Origin: an uncultured Erysipelotrichaceae bacterium
GTDB taxonomy: Bacteria > Bacillota_I > Bacilli_A > Erysipelotrichales > Erysipelotrichaceae
Length of the DNA: 58,075 bases
Assembly: GCA_944325685.1 (NCBI GenBank)
Contig: CALVBC010000003.1
Span: 1 to 58,075, forward strand
Reading direction: 5' to 3'
The notes under the pieces are model-generated. The model was not told the origin of the DNA. It searched no databases and worked only from the letters and a program-made list of their open reading frames with translations. Below, piece by piece: positions 1 through 8,384 of the stretch. Made by a program: the position numbers and the translations under genes. Position 1 is the first letter of the stretch. Every line of letters starts with the position of its first letter.

Positions 1-125
1 ATTATGGAATATATCTTAGATATCTATGATATCTATTATCCAAAATTAATGAATTGACGTTTGGTTTAATTGATTCTTATTCAGTTTTCAAAGATCGATA
101 CGCACACTCAAGTTCCTCAAGCGTG
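1..125 (-). other. rRNA operon leader with boxA
   Basis: On the minus strand the transcript from P2 runs through GATCTTTGAAAACTGA (81-96), which matches the boxA-type antitermination leader found upstream of 16S rRNA in Bacillota. No 16S sequence is inside the window; it should start shortly beyond base 1. No protein gene is visible here. Confidence 0.6.
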
Positions 126-132
126 CCGTTAA

Positions 133-162
133 ATAATATCAGCTTTCGCTATATCTTGTCAA
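133..162 (-). promoter_or_regulatory. rRNA operon promoter P2
   Basis: Perfect -35 TTGACA (157-162) and -10 TATTAT (133-138) with an 18-base spacer, reading left. It is the strongest-looking promoter in the window and is followed by an rRNA-type leader. Confidence 0.7.
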
Positions 163-229
163 CAACTTTTTTCATTTTTTTGAAATCCGTTTTTGACATT
201 TTTACTGGCTCCTTGCGGCGCCTTTGACA

Positions 230-257
230 ATTATAAGGATTTCAAATACCGATGCAA
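230..257 (-). promoter_or_regulatory. rRNA operon promoter P1
   Basis: Read on the minus strand, a -35 TTGCAT (252-257) and a -10 TATAAT (230-235) are 16 bases apart and are followed by a GC-rich discriminator. It lies about 95 bases upstream of a second promoter, the tandem P1/P2 arrangement known for Bacillota rrn operons. The operon itself would lie to the left of base 1. Confidence 0.65.
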
Positions 258-288
258 GCATTTTTTACATTTTTTTCTTTGTAAACAC

Positions 289-723
289 TTACATTGATGA
301 TAATTCATCATATAGCCTTACACAGCCATCGTATATCTCTTGATATGCGGTCTCAAAGTCACCGCTGTACCAAGGATCAGATACATCTTTAGTATTCAAT
401 TTCCTTATCTTATGATATTTATCATCAAAGGATCTTTCTAGGTTTCTAATGTTATAGCTATCCATCCCGATGATAAGATCAAAGTGATCATAATCACTTG
501 CCTCGACTTGCCTTGCGTGATGTCTATCAAAAGGGATACCCTTTTCTCTTAGCTTTGTCTTAGCATATGGATAGATATCATTACCGATCTCTTCACGACT
601 TGTCGCTTTGCTTTCGACATATATATGATCGTCATCATGATCTTTGATGATCTTCTTCATGATATATTCTGCCATCGGTGATCGACAGATATTGCCGTGA
701 CATACAAATAATATCCTTTTCAT
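289..723 (-). CDS. Low-molecular-weight protein-tyrosine phosphatase
   Basis: Cytoplasmic phosphatase that removes phosphate from phosphotyrosine through a cysteinyl-phosphate intermediate. The complete P-loop CX5R is at Cys8 to Arg14 (CHGNICRS), and the general-acid Asp116 sits in the DPWY motif near the C-terminus, as in the LMW-PTP family. At 144 residues it has the usual family length of about 150. The start is supported by a GAGGAG site upstream. It stands alone between the rRNA promoters and a separate downstream operon. In Gram-positives such enzymes often oppose tyrosine kinases that control capsule export; no such kinase is nearby, so the substrate is unknown. Confidence 0.93.
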   Translation of the reverse strand: MKRILFVCHGNICRSPMAEYIMKKIIKDHDDDHIYVESKATSREEIGNDIYPYAKTKLREKGIPFDRHHARQVEASDYDHFDLIIGMDSYNIRNLERSFDDKYHKIRKLNTKDVSDPWYSGDFETAYQEIYDGCVRLYDELSSM

Positions 724-806
724 TTTTTCTTCTCCTCGTATTTATATTATTTATAGCGCCAATATATACATTGATAATTTTAAGTGTTAATGTCTCTTTT
801 ATAATA

Positions 807-837
807 AAACGATGACCCTAAATAGACATCATCGTTT
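807..837 (-). terminator. Rho-independent terminator
   Basis: Stem AAACGATGA/TCATCGTTT (9 bp) just after the stop of the DUF6054-like gene, followed on the minus strand by an A/T-rich tail TATTATAAAA. Confidence 0.6.
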
Positions 838-845
838 ATATCGCT

Positions 846-1184
846 CTATCCTTTGTATCTCTCTACGACATCAGCCAAGATACCCAAGAAGTTCTCTTCA
901 CCCCAAGTATTGAATTTAAACAAGACCGCATTTGAACCACCGGATGTCGCCGCTAAGACATCGATATCATTGCCCTTATTAACCAAGGTGATATTTAAGC
1001 TAAGTCTATTACCACCGCTATAACTATAACGCTCATAGACCAAGACGATGACTTTTATATCGTCGATGGTCGTCGCTAATTCCTCTTCTTTAGTTAGCGA
1101 CATGCTGCTTTCATGTAGTTCTTGATCTAAGTAAGCTAGAAAATGATCAAGATCACCGGTTATGGCTTTCTTATAACTAGCCAT
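846..1184 (-). CDS. Small conserved protein, DUF6054-like
   Basis: A 112-residue soluble protein with no signal peptide or membrane segment. It resembles the uncharacterised DUF6054 family of Bacillota (recognised by overall pattern, not searched). The N-terminal half looks helical (GDLDHFLAYLDQEL) and the C-terminal half contains a beta-rich region with a Gly-Gly-Ser loop (ATSGGSNAVLF) and an FNTWGEENFL segment. It overlaps the end of the peroxiredoxin gene by 8 bases and is therefore translated from the same mRNA, so a link to oxidative stress is possible but not shown. No function can be assigned. Confidence 0.7.
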   Translation of the reverse strand: MASYKKAITGDLDHFLAYLDQELHESSMSLTKEEELATTIDDIKVIVLVYERYSYSGGNRLSLNITLVNKGNDIDVLAATSGGSNAVLFKFNTWGEENFLGILADVVERYKG

Positions 1185-1635
1185 TTAAAAACTCCAAGAC
1201 CTCTAAGACATCATTATCTGGTGATACCTTTTCCTTGGCATAGATGATCTTACCCTCTTCATCGATGATATAGGTCGTCCTTGTCGTGCCATAAGCCGTC
1301 TTGCCATACATCGTCTTTTTTTGCCATGCTTCATAATTATTGATGACCTTGATCTCCGTATCGGCTAAGATCGGATATTTAAGGTCATTCTTGGTGGCAA
1401 AGTTGAGATGGGTCTTGACTGTATCCCGACTGATACCTAATACGATCACATCTATCGCTTTAAAACGATCGATATTAGCCGTATAGGCACAAGCTTGTCG
1501 GGTACATCCTGGCGTACTATCTTTAGGATAAAAGAAGATGACGACTTTATGTCCGCGATAGTCACTGAGTTTGTGTAGTTGGCCATTTTGATCATATAGT
1601 TCAAAATCAGGCGCGATAGTATTGATCTGTAACAT
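1177..1635 (-). CDS. bcp: Thioredoxin-dependent peroxiredoxin (Bcp/PrxQ type)
   Basis: Reduces hydrogen peroxide and organic hydroperoxides at a cysteine thiol that thioredoxin then recycles. The peroxidatic Cys44 lies in the STPGCT motif and a resolving Cys49 follows five residues later, the spacing typical of the two-cysteine Bcp/PrxQ subgroup. The 152-residue length is normal. A strong GGAGG site precedes ATG. It is the first gene of a two-gene operon with the DUF6054-like protein and is divergent from the P-type ATPase. It likely gives peroxide defence to an anaerobe, in line with rubrerythrin elsewhere in the window. Confidence 0.93.
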   Translation of the reverse strand: MLQINTIAPDFELYDQNGQLHKLSDYRGHKVVIFFYPKDSTPGCTRQACAYTANIDRFKAIDVIVLGISRDTVKTHLNFATKNDLKYPILADTEIKVINNYEAWQKKTMYGKTAYGTTRTTYIIDEEGKIIYAKEKVSPDNDVLEVLEFLNG

Positions 1636-1713
1636 ATGTATATCCTCCGTGCTTATTATGCCATGGATCTTTGATTCTTACTAGAAATAAACTTTATATC
1701 AGCATATAAATGA

Positions 1714-1719
1714 TATAAT
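1714..1719 (+). promoter_or_regulatory. -10 element placing a leaderless start (P-type ATPase)
   Basis: TATAAT, preceded by TGA (extended -10), followed by six bases and then the ATG at 1726. No ribosome binding site is possible between them. No convincing -35 is seen. Confidence 0.65.
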
Positions 1720-1725
1720 CAACAT

Positions 1726-4020
1726 ATGGAAAATGAATATATCGAAAAAGGCTTATCTAGTAAAGAAGTAAATGAAAAGATCCAAAATGGCCAAGTAAAT
1801 AGAGTCAAAGATCATACATCAAAAAGTGTCAAAGAGATCATCTTAGCTAATACCATCACCCTTTTCAATGCGATCAATGTCATCATCGCGATCCTGATCA
1901 TCTTCACCGGTGAATACCAAAATCTGACTTTCATGCTGGTGGTGATATTCAATACGGTCATCGGTATCTTCCAAGAAGTCAGAGCTAAACGCAAACTCGA
2001 TAAACTAAAGTTATTAAATGAACCACATGCTAAGGTACTAAGAGATGGTAAAGAGATGACCATCGATAGTGATGACCTAGTATTAGGTGATCTCATACTA
2101 CTGACCTTAGGCAATCAGATCTTGGCTGATGCGACGGTCTTAGATGGTGAAGTCGCCGTCAATGAGTCACTATTAACTGGTGAAGCCAATGAGATCATCA
2201 AAAAGCCTGGTGATATGTTATATGCTGGTAGCTTTGTCGTATCGGGTAATGCCAAAGCGGAGATCAGTGCTGTTGGTGAATCGACATATGTCAATCATAT
2301 CTTAAGAAGGGCCAAAAAGGAAAAGAGGCAACCATCACGCTTAAGGGATGCCCTTAACTTCATCATCAAGACGACGACCATCATCATCGCACCTTTAGGC
2401 ATCACCTTATTCTTAAAGCAGTTTTTACTATCTGGACTTAGCTTAAATGATGCGATCATCCAAACAGCAGCCAGTATGATCGGCATGATCCCTGAAGGTC
2501 TGATCCTTTTGACTTCCGTTGCCTTAAGTGTTGGAGCCGTCAAATTGTCGATGAATAATACCCTGACGCAAAGCTTATATTCCCTAGAGACTTTAGCTCG
2601 TACTGATGTCATCTGCTTTGATAAGACCGGTACGATAACGACCGGTGATATCATCGTGAATGACCTCATCAAATACGAAGACTTCGATGAGAATATCATC
2701 GCCAATATCATCGTGGCGATAAATGATCAAAATCCTACCGCTTTAGCGATGAATGACTACTTCCAAGTAGAAAGGGAATTACCTATAAGCACTACCTATC
2801 CTTTCTCATCAAAACACAAGTACAGCGGTGGTGTATATGATGGTAGTACCTATCTCATCGGTGCTTATTCCTTCTTAGGTCTAAAAGATATACAAGCTAA
2901 AGCTAAAAGCGATATCGATCGCTATACAAAAGAGGGCTATCGCATTTTAGCCATAAGCAGGGATAATGAATTGATCGGTCTTATCCTGATGCAAGATGAG
3001 ATAAGACAAAGTGCTGAAAAGACCATCGAATATTTCTATGAGCAGGATACTGACCTAAAGGTCATCTCTGGTGATGATCCAGCTACTGTATCAGCGATCG
3101 CCATGCGCATCGGACTAAAAGATGCGGATAAGTATGTCGATTGTCATGAATTAAGCGATGAAGAATTAAAGAAGAAAGTATTAGACCATACGATCTTCGG
3201 TCGGGTATCACCAGATCAGAAACTGATCATGGTCGAAGCATTAAAGGCAGATAAAAAGACTGTGGCGATGGTCGGTGATGGTGTCAATGATGTCATGGCT
3301 TTAAAGGAAGCTGATTGCAGTATCGCCATGTACAATGGCGCTGATAGTGCCAAGAATATCGCTAATATCATCTTGATGGACAATGACTTTGCCCATATGC
3401 CTGATATCGTCTTAGAAGGAAGAAGGGTCATCAATAATATCCAAAGGACAGCTAGTCTCTTTTTGATCAAGACCGTGATGTCGATATTACTAGCGATCTT
3501 ATCGATCTTCTTCTTAAAGGAATATCCTTTTGCCCCGATCCAGTTGACCTTAGTGTCATCACTCTGTATCGGTTTCCCATCTTTCATCTTGACCTTTATC
3601 CCTAACTATCGAAGGGTCACTGGTGACTTCTTAGCCAATGTCCTCGCTAAAGCCATCCCTTCAGCGATCGCGATCGTCCTTGTCGGGATGATCTTAGAAG
3701 TCATGATGTCATTCGGTTTAGTCGATAGGGACATCCTAAATACGATGTATACCCTGATCATGGCCGCCATCGTCATCTATGATCTCATCGATATCTCTAG
3801 ACCTCTTAATATCATCACCCTAAGTCTAGTGATCATCGCGATCGGTGGTATCACCTTAGCTTACTTCTTCATCCCAGATCTTTTCTACTTTGTCGATCTT
3901 GACGTTTTAAATGCGATCATCGTATTGGTCTTGATCTTCCTTGGTATCTTAGCTTTAAGGGCCCTTGATAAATGGCATCTAGCCGATAAGCTATCCGGTA
4001 AGATCGATGATCTATACTAA
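1726..4020 (+). CDS. Cation-transporting P-type ATPase (CtpE-like)
   Basis: Membrane pump that moves a cation using ATP through an aspartyl-phosphate intermediate. All core motifs are present: actuator TGEA (151-154), membrane PEGL (256-259) in the ion-binding helix, the phosphorylated Asp299 in DKTGT, and the hinge GDGVND later. Membrane helices flank these at about 40-60, 65-85, 215-265 and in a C-terminal block. The MIPEGL motif and N-terminus resemble the CtpE-type family, where a mycobacterial member is linked to calcium uptake; the ion here is unknown. It lacks heavy-metal-binding N-terminal domains. It is a single gene, probably leaderless, and converges with a GNAT gene (9-base overlap). 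Confidence 0.92.
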   Translation: MENEYIEKGLSSKEVNEKIQNGQVNRVKDHTSKSVKEIILANTITLFNAINVIIAILIIFTGEYQNLTFMLVVIFNTVIGIFQEVRAKRKLDKLKLLNEPHAKVLRDGKEMTIDSDDLVLGDLILLTLGNQILADATVLDGEVAVNESLLTGEANEIIKKPGDMLYAGSFVVSGNAKAEISAVGESTYVNHILRRAKKEKRQPSRLRDALNFIIKTTTIIIAPLGITLFLKQFLLSGLSLNDAIIQTAASMIGMIPEGLILLTSVALSVGAVKLSMNNTLTQSLYSLETLARTDVICFDKTGTITTGDIIVNDLIKYEDFDENIIANIIVAINDQNPTALAMNDYFQVERELPISTTYPFSSKHKYSGGVYDGSTYLIGAYSFLGLKDIQAKAKSDIDRYTKEGYRILAISRDNELIGLILMQDEIRQSAEKTIEYFYEQDTDLKVISGDDPATVSAIAMRIGLKDADKYVDCHELSDEELKKKVLDHTIFGRVSPDQKLIMVEALKADKKTVAMVGDGVNDVMALKEADCSIAMYNGADSAKNIANIILMDNDFAHMPDIVLEGRRVINNIQRTASLFLIKTVMSILLAILSIFFLKEYPFAPIQLTLVSSLCIGFPSFILTFIPNYRRVTGDFLANVLAKAIPSAIAIVLVGMILEVMMSFGLVDRDILNTMYTLIMAAIVIYDLIDISRPLNIITLSLVIIAIGGITLAYFFIPDLFYFVDLDVLNAIIVLVLIFLGILALRALDKWHLADKLSGKIDDLY

Positions 4021-4431
4021 GGTCATCAAGATAGCTACTTCACCTGTATCAGGATCATCTATCTCATCCGTAATCTTAAAGCCCTCGCGCATATAAAAAG
4101 CGATGGCTTTTTCATTTTGGGCATATACTTCTAAAGTAAGATGATCATGTATCTTTTTGACATGAGCTAGTAAACTTTTACCGATACCTTGACTTTGATA
4201 GTCACTTCTAATAAAGATCCCAGCGATATGATCTTCGATCATCCCGATAAAGCCAACGATCTTATCATCGATCTTATAGACATATACTAGAGCCTCTGAT
4301 ATCGCTTGTTTTACTTCTCTATAGTGATCTTTCCAATACTGGTCACTGATAAAAGTATGAGCTGAGATATTAGTATCTAGCCATATCTTCATCACTTCAT
4401 CGATATCTTCTCTTTGCATCTTTTTGATCAT
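4012..4431 (-). CDS. GNAT family N-acetyltransferase
   Basis: A 139-residue acetyl-CoA-dependent acetyltransferase of unknown substrate. The acetyl-CoA loop is visible as YQSQGIGKSLL, followed by the C-terminal segment EKAIAFYMREGF characteristic of RimI-like GNATs. The start chosen here (MIKKMQRED) is nine codons inside the longest reading frame: it fits the family N-terminus, and a TATCAT hexamer lies exactly six bases before it, the leaderless arrangement seen elsewhere in this window. The 3' end overlaps the convergent P-type ATPase gene by 9 bases. Confidence 0.85.
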   Translation of the reverse strand: MIKKMQREDIDEVMKIWLDTNISAHTFISDQYWKDHYREVKQAISEALVYVYKIDDKIVGFIGMIEDHIAGIFIRSDYQSQGIGKSLLAHVKKIHDHLTLEVYAQNEKAIAFYMREGFKITDEIDDPDTGEVAILMTLV

Positions 4432-4437
4432 AAAGCA

Positions 4438-4443
4438 ATGATA
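4438..4443 (-). promoter_or_regulatory. -10 element placing a leaderless start (GNAT)
   Basis: TATCAT on the minus strand, six bases before the ATG at 4431; no Shine-Dalgarno sequence fits. The hexamer is weaker than in the other cases. Confidence 0.4.
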
Positions 4444-4464
4444 CATGATGATAGACATAAAGAA

Positions 4465-4483
4465 AAGTCGCCTTAAGCGACTT
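4465..4483 (-). terminator. Terminator after degV-like gene
   Basis: Stem AAGTCGC/GCGACTT with a 5-base loop, overlapping the DegV stop codon and followed by TTCTTT on the minus strand. Confidence 0.65.
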
Positions 4484-5363
4484 AATCGATCCTCTTTTTA
4501 CCGGTGAAGAATAAAGCTACTGTACCAGGACCGGTATGCGCACCGATGACCGTTCCGATATTATAGATCTTTACTTCTTTGACCTTTGGGAAATTAGCTC
4601 TTACTAGATCTGCCACTTCCCTAGCATCATCTTCAACTTCCGAATGCGATATATAGACATAGCCATCATAGTCGGTGCCATTATCCGCATTCTCGATCAT
4701 CTTATCGACGCAAGCTTGGATGACCTTTTTCTTACCACGTAATTTATATCTTGGGATCAGATGTCCTTCAAAGTCGACATTTAATAATGGACAGATCTTT
4801 AAAGCACTACCTAAAAAGCCTGATACCTTGGATACACGACCGCCTCTTACAAGATAGGTGAGATCGGTAGTAAAGAACCAGTGGTGAACATTTAGCTTAT
4901 GATTCTCGATCCAGTCGATATTGTCTTCATAACTCATACCACGATCTAGGTTGTCCTTTGCCAGTTTCACTAACATCCCATAACCAGAGCTAGCCGCTAG
5001 GCTATCGATGACGGTGACTTTAGCTTCCATCTCTTCATTGATCGTATTAGCGGCGATGACAGCACTGTTATGACTGCCTGAGATGCCGCTGGATAAGGTG
5101 AGGTGGATGATATTGATGCCCTTTTCTAATATTTGGCGCCAAAATTCCATGTAGCGTGCGACATTGATCTGCGATGTCGTCGGTATAGCTCCATTTACCA
5201 TCGCTGTATAGAAGTCATGTAGTGGATATGACTTACCATAGTCATCATCATATGACTTACCATCGAGGTTGAAAGTAAATGGTATAAATTGAATATCATT
5301 ATTTTCAAAGAAATCAAGGTCCATATCGACCGTTGAACAACATGTGATAACGTAATTCTGCAT
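4482..5363 (-). CDS. DegV family fatty-acid-binding protein
   Basis: DegV (FakB-like) proteins bind a fatty acid between two domains and, in known cases, present it to the kinase FakA for phosphorylation and entry into phospholipid synthesis. The 293-residue sequence has the family landmarks: the N-terminal strand with STVD, the TTSQ motif near residue 81, SSGISGSHN near 110, VRGGRVSK near 184, and the C-terminal GPGTVALFF. The start is supported by AAGGAG upstream. It is a single gene; no fakA is in the window, so participation in a FakAB system is inferred. Confidence 0.92.
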   Translation of the reverse strand: MQNYVITCCSTVDMDLDFFENNDIQFIPFTFNLDGKSYDDDYGKSYPLHDFYTAMVNGAIPTTSQINVARYMEFWRQILEKGINIIHLTLSSGISGSHNSAVIAANTINEEMEAKVTVIDSLAASSGYGMLVKLAKDNLDRGMSYEDNIDWIENHKLNVHHWFFTTDLTYLVRGGRVSKVSGFLGSALKICPLLNVDFEGHLIPRYKLRGKKKVIQACVDKMIENADNGTDYDGYVYISHSEVEDDAREVADLVRANFPKVKEVKIYNIGTVIGAHTGPGTVALFFTGKKRID

Positions 5364-5421
5364 CTATCTATCTCCTTAACACCTTTATTTTAATGATATA
5401 TGTCCCTAAAAACAAGCATAG

Positions 5422-5446
5422 AAAAACCTCCACTAAGGAGGTATTC
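5422..5446 (-). terminator. Terminator downstream of prmC
   Basis: On the minus strand the stem ACCTCC/GGAGGT with loop TTAGT is followed by TTTTTC. It lies about 90 bases after the prmC stop. On the plus strand the same hairpin precedes the ribosome binding site of a 26-codon reading frame. Confidence 0.6.
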
Positions 5447-5471
5447 TTTACTAAATATACAGAGGAGGTCA

Positions 5472-5552
5472 ATGAAAAAATTACTTCTGCCCACCTATAT
5501 TAAACTAAAAGTTTATGTTGAAATGGTGAAAATGGTCAAAAATTACGGATAA
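5472..5552 (+). CDS. Possible 26-residue small protein
   Basis: A 26-codon frame starting MKKLLLPTYIK, with an unusually strong GAGGAGG site just before the ATG. It is basic and amphipathic (KVYVEMVKMVK), without clear membrane anchoring. It runs into the end of prmC on the other strand (17-base overlap). Upstream, the hairpin arm ACCTCC (5426-5431) could pair either with GGAGGT at 5437-5442 or with the same word in the ribosome site at 5464-5469, which would hide it. No homolog is recognised and it may not be a real gene. Confidence 0.33.
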   Translation: MKKLLLPTYIKLKVYVEMVKMVKNYG

Positions 5553-6384
5553 ACATCATGCGATCTTTGCCATTGATGTCCTTTTTGACCTCGATATTGT
5601 GATCTGGGAAGTATTTTTGTGCTTCTTTCGTTAAAGCTTCCTTTTGATCATAACCGATCTCAAAAGCCAAGATATGCTTGTCATTTAAGACCTTATGGGC
5701 ATCTTTAAAGATCGACCGATAGTAGTCTAGACCATCTTGACCACCGAATAAGGCAACATGCGGTTCATAGTCGATGACTGATGTCTCCATCTCTTCTTCA
5801 TTTGGGATATATGGTGGATTAGAGATCAGGATATCGACCTTGATATCACGATCGTAAAGTGGCTTTAACATATCCCCATCCATAAAGGATATCTCGGCAT
5901 CATTATCCTTGGCGTTCTCTTTAGCTACTGCTAAAGCTTCCTTAGAGATATCTGTCGCCAGGATATCAAGTCGTGGCTCTTCCTTTTTTAAAGCGATGGC
6001 GATCGCCCCACTTCCTGTCCCGATATCGACGACCTTGACTTCTTTGTCTTTAAAATAGGTATCGACATCCGCTAGGATATGACCGACTAACTCTTCCGTT
6101 TCAAAACGCGGGATCAAGACATCTTTGTTGACTGATAACTTATATCCAAAGAAGTAGCAATACCCCAAGACATAATACATCGGCTCATCATTCAAGATCC
6201 TCTTGATGCCATTTTCAAAGCGACCGACGATCTCGATATCGGCATCATTATCAAGTTCAAGATATAGATCGATCCCCTTTTCATTACACAGTTCAAAAAG
6301 AAAGGCTTTAGCGACCTGTAAGTCGATACCTTTCTTGTTGAATGCATCTTTGTATAAATACATCAGTTTATGATACGTTACCAT
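5536..6384 (-). CDS. prmC: Release factor glutamine methyltransferase PrmC
   Basis: Methylates the glutamine of the GGQ motif in peptide release factors using S-adenosylmethionine. The N-terminal helical substrate-binding domain is followed by the SAM-binding motif DIGTGSG (about 120-126) and the catalytic NPPY (189-192); the family motif usually read as PRPETE appears as PRFETE at 92-97. The 282-residue length is normal. The gene overlaps its substrate gene prfA by 17 bases, the classical operon pair in Bacillota. Confidence 0.95.
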   Translation of the reverse strand: MVTYHKLMYLYKDAFNKKGIDLQVAKAFLFELCNEKGIDLYLELDNDADIEIVGRFENGIKRILNDEPMYYVLGYCYFFGYKLSVNKDVLIPRFETEELVGHILADVDTYFKDKEVKVVDIGTGSGAIAIALKKEEPRLDILATDISKEALAVAKENAKDNDAEISFMDGDMLKPLYDRDIKVDILISNPPYIPNEEEMETSVIDYEPHVALFGGQDGLDYYRSIFKDAHKVLNDKHILAFEIGYDQKEALTKEAQKYFPDHNIEVKKDINGKDRMMFIRNF

Positions 6385-7447
6385 CTAATAACTTCTCTTT
6401 CTCTTCATTTGCTAGTAGGGCATTGACGATATCGTCGAGTTTACCATCCATGATCCGATCAAGCTGGTTGATCGTAAGACCGATCCTGTGATCTGAGACC
6501 CTGTTTTGTGGGTAGTTATAGGTCCTGATCTTCTCTGACCTATCACCAGTACCGATCTTTGACTTACGGATCTGACCTTCTTTTTCACGCCTTTGTCTTT
6601 CATATTCTTCATAGACCCTAGCTCTGATGATCTTTAGGGCTGTTTCCCTATTAGCCATCTGTGATCGGCCATCTTGGCAATTGACGGTGATACCGGTTGG
6701 TTTATGGATGATACGGACCGCACTATCGGTCTTATTGATATGTTGGCCACCAGCACCACTTGCACGATGAGTCTCGATCTCAAGATCGCTATCTGGGATC
6801 TCGATATCCGCCTCTTCAACATCCGGCAAGACTAATACTGTCGCCGTCGATGTGTGGATACGCCCTTGGGTCTCGGTCTTTGGGACCCTTTGGACACGAT
6901 GAGCACCACTTTCAAATTTGAAGTGACGATAAGCACCTTGCCCTTTGACTAAAAAGCTGATCAGGGCATAACCACCGGCTTCTGACTCACTAGCTTCCAT
7001 GACCTGGGTCTTATAACCTAAGCTTTCCGCATAGTAGTTATACATCCGATATAGGTCACCCGCAAAGATATTACCTTCATCACCACCTGCAGCCCCTCTG
7101 ATCTCAACGATACAATCGTAGTCATCTTCAGGATCTTTCGGTAATAGTAATTCATCGATCTTCTCTAAGAGCTTTTCTCTTTCCGCTTCTTTGATTTCGA
7201 TCTCTTCTTTAGCCATCGCCCTTAGTTCATGATCATCGCCATGTAGTAGTTCATTACTACCTTCGATATCACTATCGATAGCTTTTAATTCTTGGTATGC
7301 TAAATAGGCCTCTCTTAAAGATGCCTGTTCTTTGGATAATTTAGTGACCTGTTTCATATCTTTGACGATATCCTCACTTGAAAGCAGGTCGGTTATCTCA
7401 TCATAGCGTTTTTCGATATTCTCTAATTTTACGATCCTAGCGTCCAT
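6368..7447 (-). CDS. prfA: Peptide chain release factor 1
   Basis: Recognises UAA and UAG stop codons and triggers peptide release on the ribosome. The codon-recognition PxT motif is present as PKT (189-191), which identifies RF1 rather than RF2, and the catalytic GGQ is at 233-235. The 359-residue length is standard. It overlaps tdk upstream by 11 bases and prmC downstream by 17, so the three are translationally coupled. The Gln of GGQ is the expected target of the neighbouring PrmC. Confidence 0.97.
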   Translation of the reverse strand: MDARIVKLENIEKRYDEITDLLSSEDIVKDMKQVTKLSKEQASLREAYLAYQELKAIDSDIEGSNELLHGDDHELRAMAKEEIEIKEAEREKLLEKIDELLLPKDPEDDYDCIVEIRGAAGGDEGNIFAGDLYRMYNYYAESLGYKTQVMEASESEAGGYALISFLVKGQGAYRHFKFESGAHRVQRVPKTETQGRIHTSTATVLVLPDVEEADIEIPDSDLEIETHRASGAGGQHINKTDSAVRIIHKPTGITVNCQDGRSQMANRETALKIIRARVYEEYERQRREKEGQIRKSKIGTGDRSEKIRTYNYPQNRVSDHRIGLTINQLDRIMDGKLDDIVNALLANEEKEKLLDGNVS

Positions 7448-8042
7448 GTTTCTCCTTAAGTCTTGGATGATCTAATACTTCATGACAATGACGGCACCTA
7501 GCTTCATAGCTCTCACTAGCTCCGACTAATACGACCGGGTCATTGTAGGAAGCTGGTTTACCATCAATGATCCTTTGGGTGCGGGTAGCTGGTGAACCAC
7601 ACTTATTGCATACCGCTGTGAGCTTAGTGACAAACTCCGCTTGGGTCATCAGTTTAGGCATCGGGCCAAAAGGTTCACCTCTAAAGTCCATATCAAGACC
7701 AGAACACATGACCCTTTTACCTTCGTTAGCCAAGATATCACATACCTGACAGATCGAATCATCAAAGAATTGGACCTCATCGATCGCCACGACCTGTGTC
7801 GTGTCTCTAACGTGATCTAAGATCTCACTAGGGGTAGCGATCGGATATGATTCAACAGAACTACCGGCATGAGAGACGACTTTGGTCTCGCTGTAACGGT
7901 CATCGATCCGTGGCTTAAAGACCATGATCTCCTGTTTACCAAACTCTAATACTTTGATCCTTCTGATGAGCTCTTCTGTCTTACCGGCAAACATACAACC
8001 GGTGATTACTTCGATCCAACCATTGCGATATCTCTGATACAT
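7437..8042 (-). CDS. tdk: Thymidine kinase
   Basis: Phosphorylates salvaged thymidine with ATP to dTMP (type II, TK1-like). The P-loop is GCMFAGKT (15-22), the DEVQFF segment supplies the catalytic/Walker B region near residue 96, and the zinc ribbon is formed by CNKCG and CRHCHE cysteines in the C-terminal lasso domain. The 201-residue length is normal. A GGAGGG site precedes ATG. The order rpmE-tdk-prfA-prmC is conserved in many Bacillota. Confidence 0.96.
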   Translation of the reverse strand: MYQRYRNGWIEVITGCMFAGKTEELIRRIKVLEFGKQEIMVFKPRIDDRYSETKVVSHAGSSVESYPIATPSEILDHVRDTTQVVAIDEVQFFDDSICQVCDILANEGKRVMCSGLDMDFRGEPFGPMPKLMTQAEFVTKLTAVCNKCGSPATRTQRIIDGKPASYNDPVVLVGASESYEARCRHCHEVLDHPRLKEKHGR

Positions 8043-8073
8043 GTGACCCTCCTAACTTCAAAAAAATAAGAGC

Positions 8074-8292
8074 TTATTGCGCGCTCTTATCTTTTAGACC
8101 ATATTTCTTATTGAATTTTTCAATTCGTCCAGCTGCTGCCGCAAATCTCTGTCTACCTGTGTAGAATGGATGGCAATTTGAGCAAGTATCAACTTTGATA
8201 TCACCTTTTGTTGAACCTGTTTCAAATGTAGCACCGCAGCTTGCACAAGTTACAGTTACTCTCTTATACTCTGGATGAATACCTTTTTTCAT
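8074..8292 (-). CDS. rpmE: Large ribosomal subunit protein bL31, zinc form
   Basis: Ribosomal protein at the subunit interface. The 72-residue sequence has the zinc-binding CxxC pairs (CASC and CSNC), so it is the zinc-containing form, and it has the conserved [10 protein letters not shown] segment. GGGAG precedes ATG. The gene sits at the head of the tdk-prfA-prmC group, 31 bases before tdk. The zinc-free paralog that replaces it under zinc starvation is not in this window. Confidence 0.97.
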   Translation of the reverse strand: MKKGIHPEYKRVTVTCASCGATFETGSTKGDIKVDTCSNCHPFYTGRQRFAAAAGRIEKFNKKYGLKDKSAQ

Positions 8293-8384
8293 AATCTAAT
8301 TCTCCCTTCTGCCTTAAGTATCTTAGTCAACCTAAAGTAAGTGCTTATAGATAATAACACAACATTCTTAAAGGCGCAATAAGA

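Noticed and set aside
1812-2711. Reading frames of about 100-140 codons opposite the P-type ATPase
   Set aside because: They lie fully antisense to a complete gene, have no ribosome sites and their composition mirrors the sense codons; the same holds for antisense frames opposite ftsH, feoB, fba and others.
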